From assembly GCF_000204055.1 (NCBI RefSeq), contig NW_006768766.1, positions 528,706 to 592,705 on the forward strand: a stretch of DNA of 64,000 nucleotides. The letters are read 5' to 3'. Under the pieces are notes generated by a model. It was not told the origin of the DNA, ran no database searches, and was given only the letters and a program-made list of their open reading frames with translations. Every line of letters begins with the position of its first letter. Position 1 is the stretch's first letter. The stretch is from Melampsora larici-populina 98AG31 (taxonomy: Eukaryota; Basidiomycota; Pucciniomycetes; Pucciniales; Melampsoraceae). This document shows positions 35,857-46,265 of the stretch, in pieces. A program made the position numbers and the translations under genes.

Positions 35857-36718
35857 TCATTCCAAATAACCCCAGAATTCCCCAGTCTCACATTCAAGTT
35901 GTGTCAATTCATGAATCATTGTGATTTGATGGATTTTGGGAGCATTATGGTAATTGTCCAATATAAACACTGCCTGATGACTTGAACCTGCAGTCTTCCC
36001 GTACATGACTTGATCCTGAACTTTCCCCTTTACCCCTATCTTCAATGTGCCAGGCCAGGGACCAGGGACAAAATCAGCTAACCATTTGTTGGAAATTTAT
36101 GTCAGTTCTTATGTTTTCAAGCTTGAACAGCATTGTCTTTGAAAAGGCTGGCTGAATGTATGACTACACTGAATAGATTTCCATACCATGTATAATCTCT
36201 TGATCTAGGTCATTCATCACCTCTCGGAAAGGTGAAAGTTTGCCTGAATATACCAAATTGATAACAAAATATTGGAGTCAAAGGTATGGAAAAATTCAGT
36301 CAGAACCTGTGAATGAGTCAAGATTTTTGTGTTCAAAGGGAATTTTTCTTTGCTTCTTACGATGAATGAACTCCAAACCTCCGCTAGAAAGTCTGCGCAT
36401 CACTTTAAAACTCTTGTTCAAGTGGCGAAATGGGGATCTATTGCTGGGGATGTGAGGGTTCCCTAGGCATTGATAGAACTCCAGGACTTCTTCCCAGGCA
36501 TAATTTGTTTCTTTGTACAACAAAAAGATGTTGATGAGACTCTGAACCAACTGCCATTTATTCTGGAAAAAAACCAATGGTAACTCACCTTCATCTGAAA
36601 GGGTAGACCACTTGGTGATATCTTTGCTTTCAATAAATGTGGCATTTGATAATGAGGCCAAAAGAAAGAAGACACATAATGCAAAGAAAATGTATCTCTC
36701 CAACTTGAACACATCCAT
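35857..36718 (-). CDS. Secreted-protein-like gene A (paralogue of gene at 52.9 kb)
   Basis: ATG at 36718 gives MDVFKLERYIFFALCVFFLL followed by ASLSNATF, a clear signal peptide with a cleavage-type A-x-A/T site. A GTGAGT intron near 36589-36540 then leads to AWEEVLEFYQCLGNPHIPSN and SPFRHLNKSFKVMRRLSSGG. A further exon near 36240-36190 reads NLVYSGKLSPFREVMNDLDQ, and the last exon gives KIGVKGKVQDQVMYGKTAGS, SSHQAVFILDNYHNAPKIHQ and ITMIHELTQLECETGEFWGY before the stop at 35857. Each block has a counterpart in the same order in the gene at 52887-53780. No known domain was recognised and the biochemical role is unknown. A secreted rust protein, possibly effector-like, is an inference from the signal peptide and small size. 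Exon ends are approximate. Confidence 0.6.
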
Positions 36719-36899
36719 GATGGGTGCTTGGTGTTCTGGAAAGATTATGCAACTAAATTGGCCAGGGAACGGGTGAAAGGGGCAGCTAATTTATAGGCAA
36801 GAAACAGATTAGGAAAATACAAACAATGGTGGCAATCCATGCAGAATTTTCATTCAATATTTTGATGTCTTGTTTGATTGAATGTAAACACATACAGAA

Positions 36900-38260
36900 C
36901 ATTAGACAAGCACTCTATCACCTTTGTTTCACTTCAGCACAAACAAGGCTGCTATTGCATTGTGGGTGGCTCCAGAATCAATGAGGAACAGGGCATGTGG
37001 GATCTCAATGGTTGTGCCACAGGGAGAGTGAGGTGTGGATAGTGTAGTTTCAAGAAATAACCTGGGATTTTTTATTGCATATTACACATTCACTAGAACC
37101 TAATTCCAATAAATCCCACTTCTCCTTTTGCTCAGGATAGGCACAACCTTCAGTCCTGAGTGCCTCCATGCTTTGATATATCAGCTATATTACTAACCTC
37201 TCCTTTATCACTTGATTTATTCCCTTTACCAATCATGGCTGTCAATTTGACCTCTAATTCTGCAATCTTGTTTTTATAATGATAATTTCTTTCAAATGAT
37301 TTGTTCACTTTCTTGTCAGGGTACTCATTTCATCTGTGTCCTTGCACACCTCACTTGAAAAATGAATCAGTCATTAATCTATTTGCATGTACAGTGTCAG
37401 ATAATCTAGTTTATCCAGCTGATAAGTCCATGGCATTGGGATTAGCTGCTGAAGTAGTAATTATACTATACAAAGCTGTTCCAGAAATTTCTCACAAATT
37501 TTCCAGAGCAATTCTCCAAAAAGCCAGAAGGCCCGAAGATGTTCTGTCTTTCTGGACTTTGATTATATGCACCCCACATTCCACATCCCTGACAAGATTA
37601 CCTCTTTGATTACCCCTCATTATTCAAACATTGATCTTGTCCAAAATTGAGGTTCTTCTTGTCAGACATTTTTCTATCAGTCCTTTTGAATAACCTTTGA
37701 GCTTTTTATATGTGCAAAAACAGTTTTCAATTATCCGATCAAGTGGCTCTTGATAGTTCCCACTATACAAAGCGGTCAAACGTGACTAAATAGGCAGTTG
37801 ATTCATTGAATGATCCTTTTGGCATTGGCTGAGCCTAGCTGGTCGCAGGGTCGGTGAGGTAAGACGGAGCAAAGATCACCTTAGTCCAATCGGTAGGGAA
37901 CAGATACGGATGAGCCATCAAGTAGAGTTGGGTTTGGCTCGCCAAAACTTCAGATGTCCCTCCAGTCCCGTTGAATGTACATATCTGGGGTCAAGACTTT
38001 AGGCCCTTTAGGCACGGTCGAAGTCTCAGGATGGGATTGGAGAGGTGGCGTCTTGGTTTTAGTCAAGGGATCTGATCGTAAAACCTGCATCAGCTGCATC
38101 TGAGCCGCACGGCGTTCTTCAGCCTTCGTTCTCAATTCACGCTCATCGTTATTTCGGTCAATTGACTCCGAATTGCCTTCATCTCTTCAGTTGTGAGGTT
38201 GGATGCGGTTTTGAGAGGATCGGCAGTGGTAGTTTTAACTTTTGATCGGTTGGGTTTGCA
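36900..38260 (-). pseudogene. Ty3/gypsy gag-protease relic
   Basis: On the minus strand, decayed pieces of a gypsy polyprotein follow in order: gag core near 37900-37800 (QTQLYLMAHPYLFPTDWTKV then FAPSYLTDPA), NPNAMDLSAG near 37430, a zinc-knuckle relic (GVQGHR...NEYPDKK, one cysteine codon replaced by TGA) near 37340, and an aspartic-protease block IPHALFLIDSGATHNAIAAL near 36960. Multiple stops and frame changes show it is inactive. No reverse transcriptase or LTR was found. Confidence 0.7.
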
Positions 38261-38336
38261 AGAAACCCTCATGAGTCATGACATCGTGCTATGTTGACAA
38301 GACGAACGAAACTGTCCGAAATGGGCAAAGGGTTTC

Positions 38337-38531
38337 TTGCTATGTAAACTGTTGAGTATAACATCTTTCTTCGGCATCGTTTTTGCAAAAATTATCAGTA
38401 ACGAGCGATTTATAGAAGACTCTTCAACGACTATCGCTAATTGCAAACCAGTTCACAATAGGGCGGTTCAAGTAGACCGTTTACAGCCTGTCTTAGAGTT
38501 TTACGAGTTGCTTGGTGCCTTAAAATTATAA
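38337..38531 (+). CDS. Short ORF (64 codons), doubtful
   Basis: The frame reads LLSITSFFGIVFAKIISNER then a polar tail. The first residues are hydrophobic, but no conventional start context, domain or intron is seen, and it sits among repeats. It may be chance. Confidence 0.15.
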   Translation: MLCKLLSITSFFGIVFAKIISNERFIEDSSTTIANCKPVHNRAVQVDRLQPVLEFYELLGALKL

Positions 38532-38547
38532 GTATTATTTTAATTTT

Positions 38548-38575
38548 CGTGAACCAGCTCTAGAGCTGGTTCACG
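38548..38575. repeat. 28-bp perfect palindrome
   Basis: The half-site CGTGAACCAGCTCT is followed directly by its exact inverse, centred on CTAG. It would extrude as a hairpin or bind a dimeric protein. Function unknown. Confidence 0.85.
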
Positions 38576-38633
38576 CACTTGCGATCTCCTATTTAGCCTT
38601 TATAATTTTAGAGCTTTTCGTTATAAAAAAAAA

Positions 38634-38696
38634 GGTACACAGTGGCAGTTTTTTTTGGTTTTTTTTTTGGTTTCTTTTTTTTTCAGTGTGTGTACC
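38634..38696. repeat. Hairpin with poly-T loop
   Basis: GGTACACA (38634) pairs with TGTGTACC (ending 38696) around a T/G-rich loop. It lies upstream of the accessory-ORF gene and could be an element terminus, which is unproven. Confidence 0.5.
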
Positions 38697-39467
38697 TTAA
38701 TAAACGCCTCTCTTGAAAGGTTTTGTTCGATTCTTTGGGTTTGAGAGGTGGGGTGTTATCCGGTTTTGCCTCGTACCCCAAATCCGACCTCACGGATCAG
38801 GCTGGATCCTGGCCTTTTGCCCTTTCACCACCCCTCTCGAGAGCACGCCAGCTCAGCATTCGCCGCCCAACGTTCGGTTTGGATTTGCCCTGTTTCTTGG
38901 ATCACTGGAGGTAGCCTTTCAAAGACGGCATAGGTAGGTCCTTCGATCTCCTTTCGATACGTGTCCCATCATCACAATTTTTCGATTTCCTTATCTCCAT
39001 CTTCAATTTCCACTCTTCCCTTTCCTCGTCACCCTTGTTTTCGCTTGAACAACCTTCCGTGATCTTTGAAAATCATGTCACCAACTCCCACCGCGCCATC
39101 CAAGGTCTGTGTTTTTATTCAACCATGTCTACTGAAACGGATAGTTGCTGACCTTGCAAAATCTCTGTTCCTCTAGAGAAATCGTCGCACTCGCGCTCAA
39201 ATCAAAGAAGACCTGCTTGCATCCGGAATATCCTCCACCTCTCGAGCTACTCCTGCGGCAATCAAAAGGTCTCGAGTCGCTGCTCAGAAACGTGCTAGCA
39301 GTGTCTCCATGACTGCGCCCGCCAAACCGAACCGGGACAGCCCTCCTTTGGACATTGTCGATTACCAAACGATTGTCGCATACCTCAGTAAACCCAACAT
39401 TTGCAACTCTATCTTTGGGGGCGGGAGCCAGACCAGAGTCTCTGGCATGCCAATGAATCCCTCCACC

Positions 39468-42204
39468 TAATGCAGCGACCCGGCCCGAAAAAATCGGGTC
39501 GATCCCGGGATCGGGACCGGGTCAGACCAATCCCGGCCAGGGGCAAGGGTAAAACTAGATCTACCCGGTCCGACCCGGAGAATGTTGGCACAGGGGAAGT
39601 TTGGGACATTGGGCTCTCAAAAGTTGACTAAGAAGCAGAAACTTTTTTTTTATTTCAAAATACGTGTTTTTTAAGTTTAAAATACTACCATACTTGTATA
39701 TTTTGTTAAAACTTGGCAGTTTAAATAAAAAATATGAAACTTTGTAAAAAAGAAATGAATAAAGCAACCATTGATAATACCTTGTTCCAAGTCTTGAGGC
39801 ATACAAGAGCTTCAAAAGTGTCTGGTTTGAGACTATGGCGATGTTTACTTAAAACGCGGCCACCAAGTGAAAAGGCCCGTTCCGAAGGAGTACTACTTGC
39901 TGGGACTGAAAGAAATATTCGGGCTAATTTTGCAAGAGAAGGATAAGCTCCTTCACTACGGCACCAATAATCCAACGGATTACGAGATCCGGGCTCTCGA
40001 GGTTCAGCTAGATAAGATACAAGTTCATCGGCCAATGAGCGTTTTTTGGGGGCTGGTATGAACGATCGAGGTCCGTCTTCAACCATCTGAATGATTGGCT
40101 CAGATGTATCATCATCGTCTAAAAGGAAACTAAATCGGTGAGCCTCTTTTAAGAAGAGGTCTTGCAAATCTGATTGATTGTAAACACCAGCTTTTTGAAA
40201 AGTGTCTGGAGAAAGCTCTTTATCCTTGCTTCGAGGGTCGAGTAGGTGGGCACAGATATAGACTGGCTTCGAAATTGCTTCATTGAAATAGGTGGACAGT
40301 TTTGTCTTCATTGGAGCAATGGCGAGTCAAATGGTATGGTTTTCAAATGAAGTCAAAGCCTTGTCAAAAGACACAAGATTAGCAAAAAGAAAGTAGAGTC
40401 GAATAAAAAAAGAAAGTGCTTTACCTTGTCAAGTTGATTTTCAAGCCACTCATAAACTGGTAAGACCGCATCGATACTCGTATAAGTCGACTGAGAAAGC
40501 ATATTGGTTGCTTTTTCGAAGGGGTCAAGAAATTGAACGAGGCAGGCGATGATATCCCACTCAGCAGGGGTGAGAGAAAACTTGCTCATTGATGAGTCCC
40601 TTGAACATTTAAGATCAATCACATCTTTGAGTTCGAGTGCTCTTTTGAGAGCATTGAGATCTGAGTTCCATTGGGTTTCGACGTTTCATATAAGTCCAAG
40701 ACGGCGTCCGAGTTCAGATTCCACAAGATTTTCGAACGATTTCCTACGGCTAGGAGTTTTCATCACAGCTGTGATGAAGGCCATGATACGAGTTAGAGCT
40801 CCAGGAGTATTGATTTGATCAAACGTATCATCTTCAAGAATATCAGCTAGGTTGACTGAAGAAGCCTCGCCAAGTTTTTTGGAAAAAACCGCCAAACCAG
40901 CCCGAGCAACTAAGTTGATTACATGCGCTACACATCCTAGTAGGTTTTGATCCTTTTGAAAAGATTTGATCTCACCTGCGACTTCCCGTGCCATAGCTCC
41001 GTTTGTTGATGCATTATCAGCAGTAATGCAATAAATCTTCTGATCAATGTTGAATTTCTTGAGACAATCCATGAAGTAAACTGCAAGGTTGGCTCCCGTC
41101 TTTGGTCCATCTATCTCTTGCATAGCTAGAATGACTTCTCGCATCTCGTATTGATCATCGATCCAGTGAGCCGTGATTCCTAGGATGGGAAGATCGTTGG
41201 GTGAAGACCATTCATCACACGTGATGTTGACAGCTAGAGTATTATCCAATACTTCCTTGAGAAGAGTACGACAGACACGGAACTGAGTCTTGACAGCCTC
41301 CATCACGCAATCAGAACCAACAAGGAGGGGCGTGATTTCTCGATTACAAAGCTTAAGAAGTTCTTTGAACTCGGGGCGATCAATAATCGTAGTTGGCATC
41401 TCAGCGTTAACAATGAGCTTGACGAGTTGAAATTTAAGACAATCGCGAGAAAGTTTTGGAATCTGATTATTGAGAAAGGATGAAAAGAATCGAACATGAA
41501 AAGAATGAAACAAGGAAAAAAGGGAAAAAGATTCAAAAAAAGATGAAGAATGAAAGAAGAATTGAAAACGATGACTTTTGTCAAAAACGAAAACGCTTCG
41601 ACTTACCGATTCCATTTTGCCAGTTTGGAAATAAGACTTGATCACCCCTTGTTGAGGCTCGGAATCCGGTGTAATCTTGTGTTGACGCTGAAGATGTCGA
41701 GCTAATGACTTGGTGCTCTGAGTTTGATCAGGAGTCATAGCAGCTCCACAGATTTGATTGGTTCCAGCGGGTTTTGCAGCTTGACAGATATACTTGGCCG
41801 TCCCACGTACTGTTTGGGTCTTGAAATACTTCCAAACCCACGAGGTTTGGTTCTTCGTAACTTTGACGGATGACGTGCTTAAATCCGTTGATTTCGTGCG
41901 CTGGGAGTGTGGAGCAGTCGATTCGTTATCTGAGTCCAGTACAATGGCTGATATGGTAGGCGATGAGCGCCGAGGGCGTTTTGGCTGCTTAGTAAGAGCA
42001 GGCATTGTCGATCCTTGCCTCTGATGAACGGTGCAGTTGTCCTGGGAGAGCGGGGATGACTGTTTTTTTTTGGTTCTTCTGTATTTCCCCAATTTTTCTG
42101 ATTTTGGAAAAATTGGGGCTACCGGACCGGGTCGACCCGGCCAAAAATTATTTGGGTCCCGGGCCGTTTTCAAATTCCCGGGTAAGGTCCGGGTCGCTGC
42201 ATAG
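39468..42204. mobile_element. hAT element (2.7 kb), 8-bp target duplication
   Basis: The ends are TAATGCAGCGACCCGG (39468) and, inverted, CTATGCAGCGACCCGG (ending 42204). The flanks are CCTCCACC (39460-39467) and GCTCCACC (42205-42212), an 8-bp duplication with one mismatch as expected for hAT. GC-rich subterminal CCCGG/GGGTCC repeats fill both ends. It carries one nearly intact transposase gene on the minus strand. Confidence 0.88.
39721..42005 (-). pseudogene. hAT transposase, nearly intact, one in-frame TGA
   Basis: ATG at 42005 (MPALTKQPKRPRRSSPTISA). A BED zinc-finger region follows (TSWVWKYFKTQTVRGTAKYI, two Cys, then KSLARHLQRQHKI). An intron of about 144 nt (41606-41463) follows GKMES. 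Then TTIIDRPEFKELLKLCNREI, VNITCDEWSSPNDLPILGIT (first DDE-region block), KIYCITADNASTNGAMAREV, and NLLGCVAHVINLVARAGLAV. After GRRLGLI a TGA interrupts before NVETQWNSDLNALKRALELK, where family members have a sense codon. SKFSLTPAEWDIIACLVQFL, then the hATC domain (LDYWCRSEGAYPSLAKLARI, FLSVPASSTPSERAFSLGGR) and a stop at 39721. One CGA-to-TGA type change is enough to account for inactivation. Confidence 0.9.
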
Positions 42205-43612
42205 GCTCCACCATTTTGAACTCACTCGCGATCAAGTTGAACAACAACTACCACATAAGACACAACTCTACCGACATGCGTCTGAACGGAAGAGTTTTAC
42301 AGCAACGTTTGAAACGCTATAAGTCGAAATATCATAGTACCAAGGCTTTCAGTAAGAATACGGGTAGTGGTTTGTCTGCCAAAAACGTGGCAGACGGGAT
42401 TTGCACAATGGACCAGCTTTTGGAGTCCATGTGCCCATGTTTTAGCGAGATGGACGCTTTGTTTCGAGACAAGGGTAATGTCAACCCTTTTGGGATTCTC
42501 GACACTGGAATCGACCCAGTTGCGCTTTTCGCCGATGACGACGACGACAATGAAGTCAACATTGGAGTCAGAAACACCAACTCCAACGATGTTAACCACT
42601 TGCCTGACGCCAATAGCGACGGAGGAAGTACAACCAATGGGCATGATCACTCGATGGTACTAGACAACACCCGTGGTAACAAAACCACTTGTACGTTCAT
42701 TGCTCATCTAAGAAGAAATCATAACTGCTCCAACTAATCCATGTGAATGCCTCCGAAGTCATCACTCCGCGCCCTAAAGATAGTCTACCACCGCCAAATG
42801 CCCCCAATCGTTTCTCAAGCCCTGATGCTGAAGAGTTGGAAGCGTATCAAGACCTATTCGAGTCCCAAATGGCTCAAGATCACCCAATCCCGACCCCGGA
42901 AGATGACCTAAATGCTCACTATCGCAATTTCATTGAGAACGACGTTGATTCACCACCACCAACCCCGAAATGCACTCAGTCGGCAAGCAAGTCATTGAAG
43001 AGAGCTGCAAACATAGATTCGACTGAGACGGCGGCTCCCCCAAAACCGCCTGCGTGCAAGGTCAGCAAACGTAAATATTCGAAGAAAGACACCTTGACCG
43101 CGGAAGAGCGTGTGATGGATTCCTCATCAGGAGACGAGAACACCCCTGGTAACGCAGCACCCATGACCACTGCAACTCAACGTCGTGGTTCAGCACGTCC
43201 CACTCTGGCTCGACGCGCTCTCGATCCCCTGCCTTCGATTGACCCGTCAACTGTACGAGGTAAAGACTATAAACACCCTGTGGCCACAGCAATGCAAGTT
43301 GGCAATGCGGCCAAGATTGACATGTTACGGTCTGCCAACGAGTGGCGCCAAGAATTTGAGGCCGCCAAACAACTGGCCGAGGCTGAAGCTCGACAGTCCG
43401 ATCTCAGTTGGGCCAAGGAGAAGTTTTACTTGGAAAGAGAGGAAGAACGTAATCGAATGGCTCTCGCACGCGAAGAGGAACGCAATCGCATGGCTATCAT
43501 TACCCGCAACGAGCGCAAAGCCTTTTGCGAAAAGCTGGTACTTGAGGGCAAGACTCCTCAAGAACTTGAGGCCTATCTTCGCCTGGTATACCCCGAGGTG
43601 GGGCCCATGTAA

Positions 43613-44525
43613 GCAATCTCTCATCTAGTGGCCAAAGTTTTAGATTGGGTGCTTATCTTTGCTCCTTGTTCTTGATGTGATAGCGCGAGCACCTCAGCGT
43701 GACTATGACATCTGTTTGTTTCCCCTCGGGCCTGTGACCTCTGTCTGTATCAAGACCGAACTGAAGTATTTGTACTCTCAATTGAATTTGGGAGAGATAA
43801 CTTTTCTCTTTTTGTTATGTGAATGTATTTGGTTCTCGAATTTCAAATTTTGAGAAATTTTCTCCTCTTGTTATGTGATTTAGATTTAGAAATGAAATGT
43901 TATCAATAAGTTTTTGAAATGAAATCCAGTTCCAAATGTTCTCAAAAGTTGAAAAAGAAAAGTTTCATCAAAACAGAAAAGTGATGTTAAAAAGAAAAGT
44001 CACATTGAACTTTTTAAAAGCTCAATGTTCTCAAAAGTTGAAAAAGAAAAGTTTCATCAAAACCAAAAAGTGATGTCAAAAAGAAAAGTCACATTAAACT
44101 TTTTAAAAGCTCACAAACTACTAAACGATATCATTTTGAAATGAAGTCGAGTGTCAACTCCTCACTTTACTCTGCTATAAAATGCGCTATCCAAGAATAC
44201 ACTTGAGTACAGAAAGGCCATGTTTGATTGCAGAAATACATGACAAGAACAAAATAACCACATCGATTTATGCGACACCTTTAATCAAGCTAGCCAAAAT
44301 CGACAGACATCAATCAAATCAAAAGGGCCAAGTTACAATCAAAGAGTCCTGAAGACTCTACTTCGAGGTACTGAACAATCAAAGAGTACTGAAGACTCTA
44401 CTTCGAGATACTGAACAGAAAGATTAAGACTATTTCGAGATACTGAAAAGAAAGATTAAGACTATTTCGAGATACTGAAAAGAAAGATTAAGACTATTTC
44501 GAGATACTGAAAAGAAAGATTAAGA
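43613..44525. repeat. Spacer with tandem repeats between convergent genes
   Basis: Two copies of an ~89-bp unit starting AATGTTCTCAAAAGTTGAAA lie at about 43935-44023 and 44024-44111. A 40-bp unit (AATCAAAGAGT(C/A)CTGAAGAC) occurs twice at 44337-44415, and four copies of a 32-bp unit (AGAAAGATTAAGACTATTTC) run from about 44413 to 44524, ending at the transposase stop codon. No gene. Confidence 0.85.
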
Positions 44526-46061
44526 TTACACAATTGGAAGACCACCGTTTTCCCAGTTGTACGCAACCGCGTAGTCTCGCACAGCCTCACGTCGAGCTCT
44601 TCCTCTTTCAACCATAGCAATATTACACTCTAACTCATGAAATCTATCTTGACCAGCCTCGCCTCGCTCAGCAATGATCAGTTCTTGTTCCTCGTCCTCC
44701 CATGTGTTTCCGAGTTGGGCCAGCATATTATGAAGAATGATGCAAACTCGAACCCATCGTAGAATATGATACATATCTTCTTTCTCATTTCATGCCAATC
44801 GTAATCCCTGAAGTGACGCCCATCTCGATTTCAGAATCCCAATGCAATGTTCATTGCGCACACGAGCCTTCGCCACACACCAGTTGAACTCTCTGTTGCG
44901 CTGAACGTCACCTGCCTGGCCTTTGTATGAGGGAACCACAGAGTCAGAAGGTATGTATGCAGAATCCGCGATTATGTATTCGCCTGACCAGAAACATGTC
45001 AGTACAGTCTTTGAATCACACGGGTGGTGAAAGGAAAACAAGATGAAAGGAAAACAAGACATACCTTTATCAAAATATTTGTTTTGAGCGTTAGCAACAT
45101 CGGTTTTTGAATAAGCCGTGCTGTCACAGCATGAACCAGGCCATCCACCATAAGCATAAGTAATTCGGCGATCACAGTCACAGATGATCTGTATGTTGAT
45201 CGAATAGCGGTGCTTTCTGTCGAAAAAGACTTCACCATCACGTCCTGGTCGCTGGAAGAGGGGAATCGTAGTTCCGTCAACAAACCCCACACAGCCAGGG
45301 AAACCATCCCGCTCCAGCACCTTAGAAATGGCCTTGCGTCTGTCTGAGTTTGGCCACGTGACGTAGTGAGACCCCGCTTGTAAGATAGCCGCGATTACGC
45401 GCCAAGTGCAGTTGACTACAGAACCGCGAGCGACTTTGTAGTTCCTTGCAAAACGACCAACTGAAGCTCCATTGCCGTTGCTGCCGAGGCGCTCGAGTGT
45501 AATGGCAAGTTGTTGTTCCACTGGAGGTTGCGGATTGTTGGTGTTCGACACAAAAATTGGATGTAAGTGAATCATGCCTAAAAGAGCTCCGAAACCCTCT
45601 GGAGTTGTTCTCATAGCTTGACGAAAGTCGGTTCGTCGAGAATGCAACATATCACGGAGATCGAAAGTATTAGCTGGTCGGACACGCATTCGAGGCTCCA
45701 GGTATCGGTTCGAGATGACCGTGGTTAGCATGTCTCCCCACATCTCTTCCTCGTCAAACAGTTCATCAAATAATGTCGCCATCAATGCATCTTCTGGGTA
45801 GGCAATTCGTCCATCGCTAGGGTCAAGTGGGTGGTGTCCATCGCCCGGATCGTTGGTAGCCGCATTCATATGAGCAAACATGCATAACATGGTGAGATCT
45901 CGTATCGCAGCTGCTCGGTCAGATACCCGAGGCATGATTGAGGTGAAAAAGTGGATTGGTGTTGAAGATGTGAACTGGATGATCGTTTGGAAGCAGGGGT
46001 CGAGATAACCGGTTGGAGGGTAGATGAAGAGGTCAGGAGATATGAAAAAAAAGTCATTCAT
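44526..46061 (-). pseudogene. PIF/Harbinger transposase (DDE_Tnp_4), one in-frame TGA
   Basis: Minus strand, ATG at 46061 (MNDFFFISPDLFIYPPTGYL) or the more convincing 45935 (MPRVSDRAAAIRDLTML). A helical N-terminal region (RVRPANTFDLRDMLHSRRTD, then VSNTNNPQPPVEQQLAITLE) precedes the nuclease: GCVGFVDGTTIPLFQRPGRD (first Asp), then DCDRRITYAYGGWPGSCCDS with TAY (second Asp region). An intron at 45064-44985 follows KYFDKG; then GEYIIADSAYIPSDSVVPSY and KARVRNEHCIGILKSRWASL (catalytic Glu). After QGLRLA a TGA precedes NEKEDMYHILRWVRVCIILH in the same frame, continuing to the stop at 44526. Otherwise intact. It faces the accessory gene tail-to-tail, supporting a two-gene Harbinger element; the outer termini were not pinned down. 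Confidence 0.88.
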
Positions 46062-46181
46062 GTTGTAAAAAAAGACCGTTTGATACAACGAAAGAGGAGT
46101 TAACTGAATTTTCCGGACGTTGGACCTGAAAAGAGAAGGTCATAAATCCTAAATTTACAGACGCTGTCACTCTGCGAACGC

Positions 46182-46212
46182 AAATTTTAAGGGTGTCACA
46201 CCCCTAAAATTT
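46182..46212. repeat. 31-bp near-perfect palindrome upstream of HAP2
   Basis: AAATTTTAAGGGTG and CACCCCTAAAATTT are arms around TCA, 54 bp before the HAP2 start codon and about 120 bp from the Harbinger transposase start. The GGGTGTCA core resembles the GGGGGTGTCAAG ends of the MITE at 47735, so it may be an element terminus now sitting in the HAP2 promoter. Confidence 0.6.
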
Positions 46213-46265
46213 AGGTTTGCCAATATCCGGCGAGCTGTTCGCAAAATCTGTCTTGAACCGCCCTA

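Larger units (their letters stand above)
39075..43612 (+). pseudogene. Harbinger-type accessory (Myb/NAM-associated-like) gene, split by a hAT element
   Basis: Exon 1 (39075-39104, MSPTPTAPSK) and exon 2 (39177-39467, ending FGGGSQTRVSGMPMNPST) are separated from the rest by the hAT element 39468-42204. The frame resumes exactly at the right-hand duplication: ILNSLAIKLNNNYHIRHNST, RLNGRVLQQRLKRYKSKYHS, then TMDQLLESMCPCFSEMDALF. A GTACGT intron (42691-42758) leads to an Asp/Pro/Ser-rich linker and a charged helical C-terminus (EREEERNRMALAREEERNRM, then KTPQELEAYLRLVYPEVGPM). The organisation (N-terminal helical DNA-binding-like region, acidic linker, NAM-associated-like coiled tail) resembles the Myb/SANT accessory proteins of PIF/Harbinger elements and an expanded rust family. 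It lies tail-to-tail with the Harbinger transposase. Family assignment is moderate; disruption is clear. Confidence 0.65.

Noticed and set aside
42297..42663. Overlapping open frames on both strands at 42.3-42.7 kb
   Set aside because: They are shadows of the accessory-gene exon, whose frame joins cleanly on both sides.
43935..44524. CRISPR-like regularly spaced repeats
   Set aside because: The 32-bp and 89-bp units are head-to-tail tandem repeats without unique spacers, in a eukaryotic genome.
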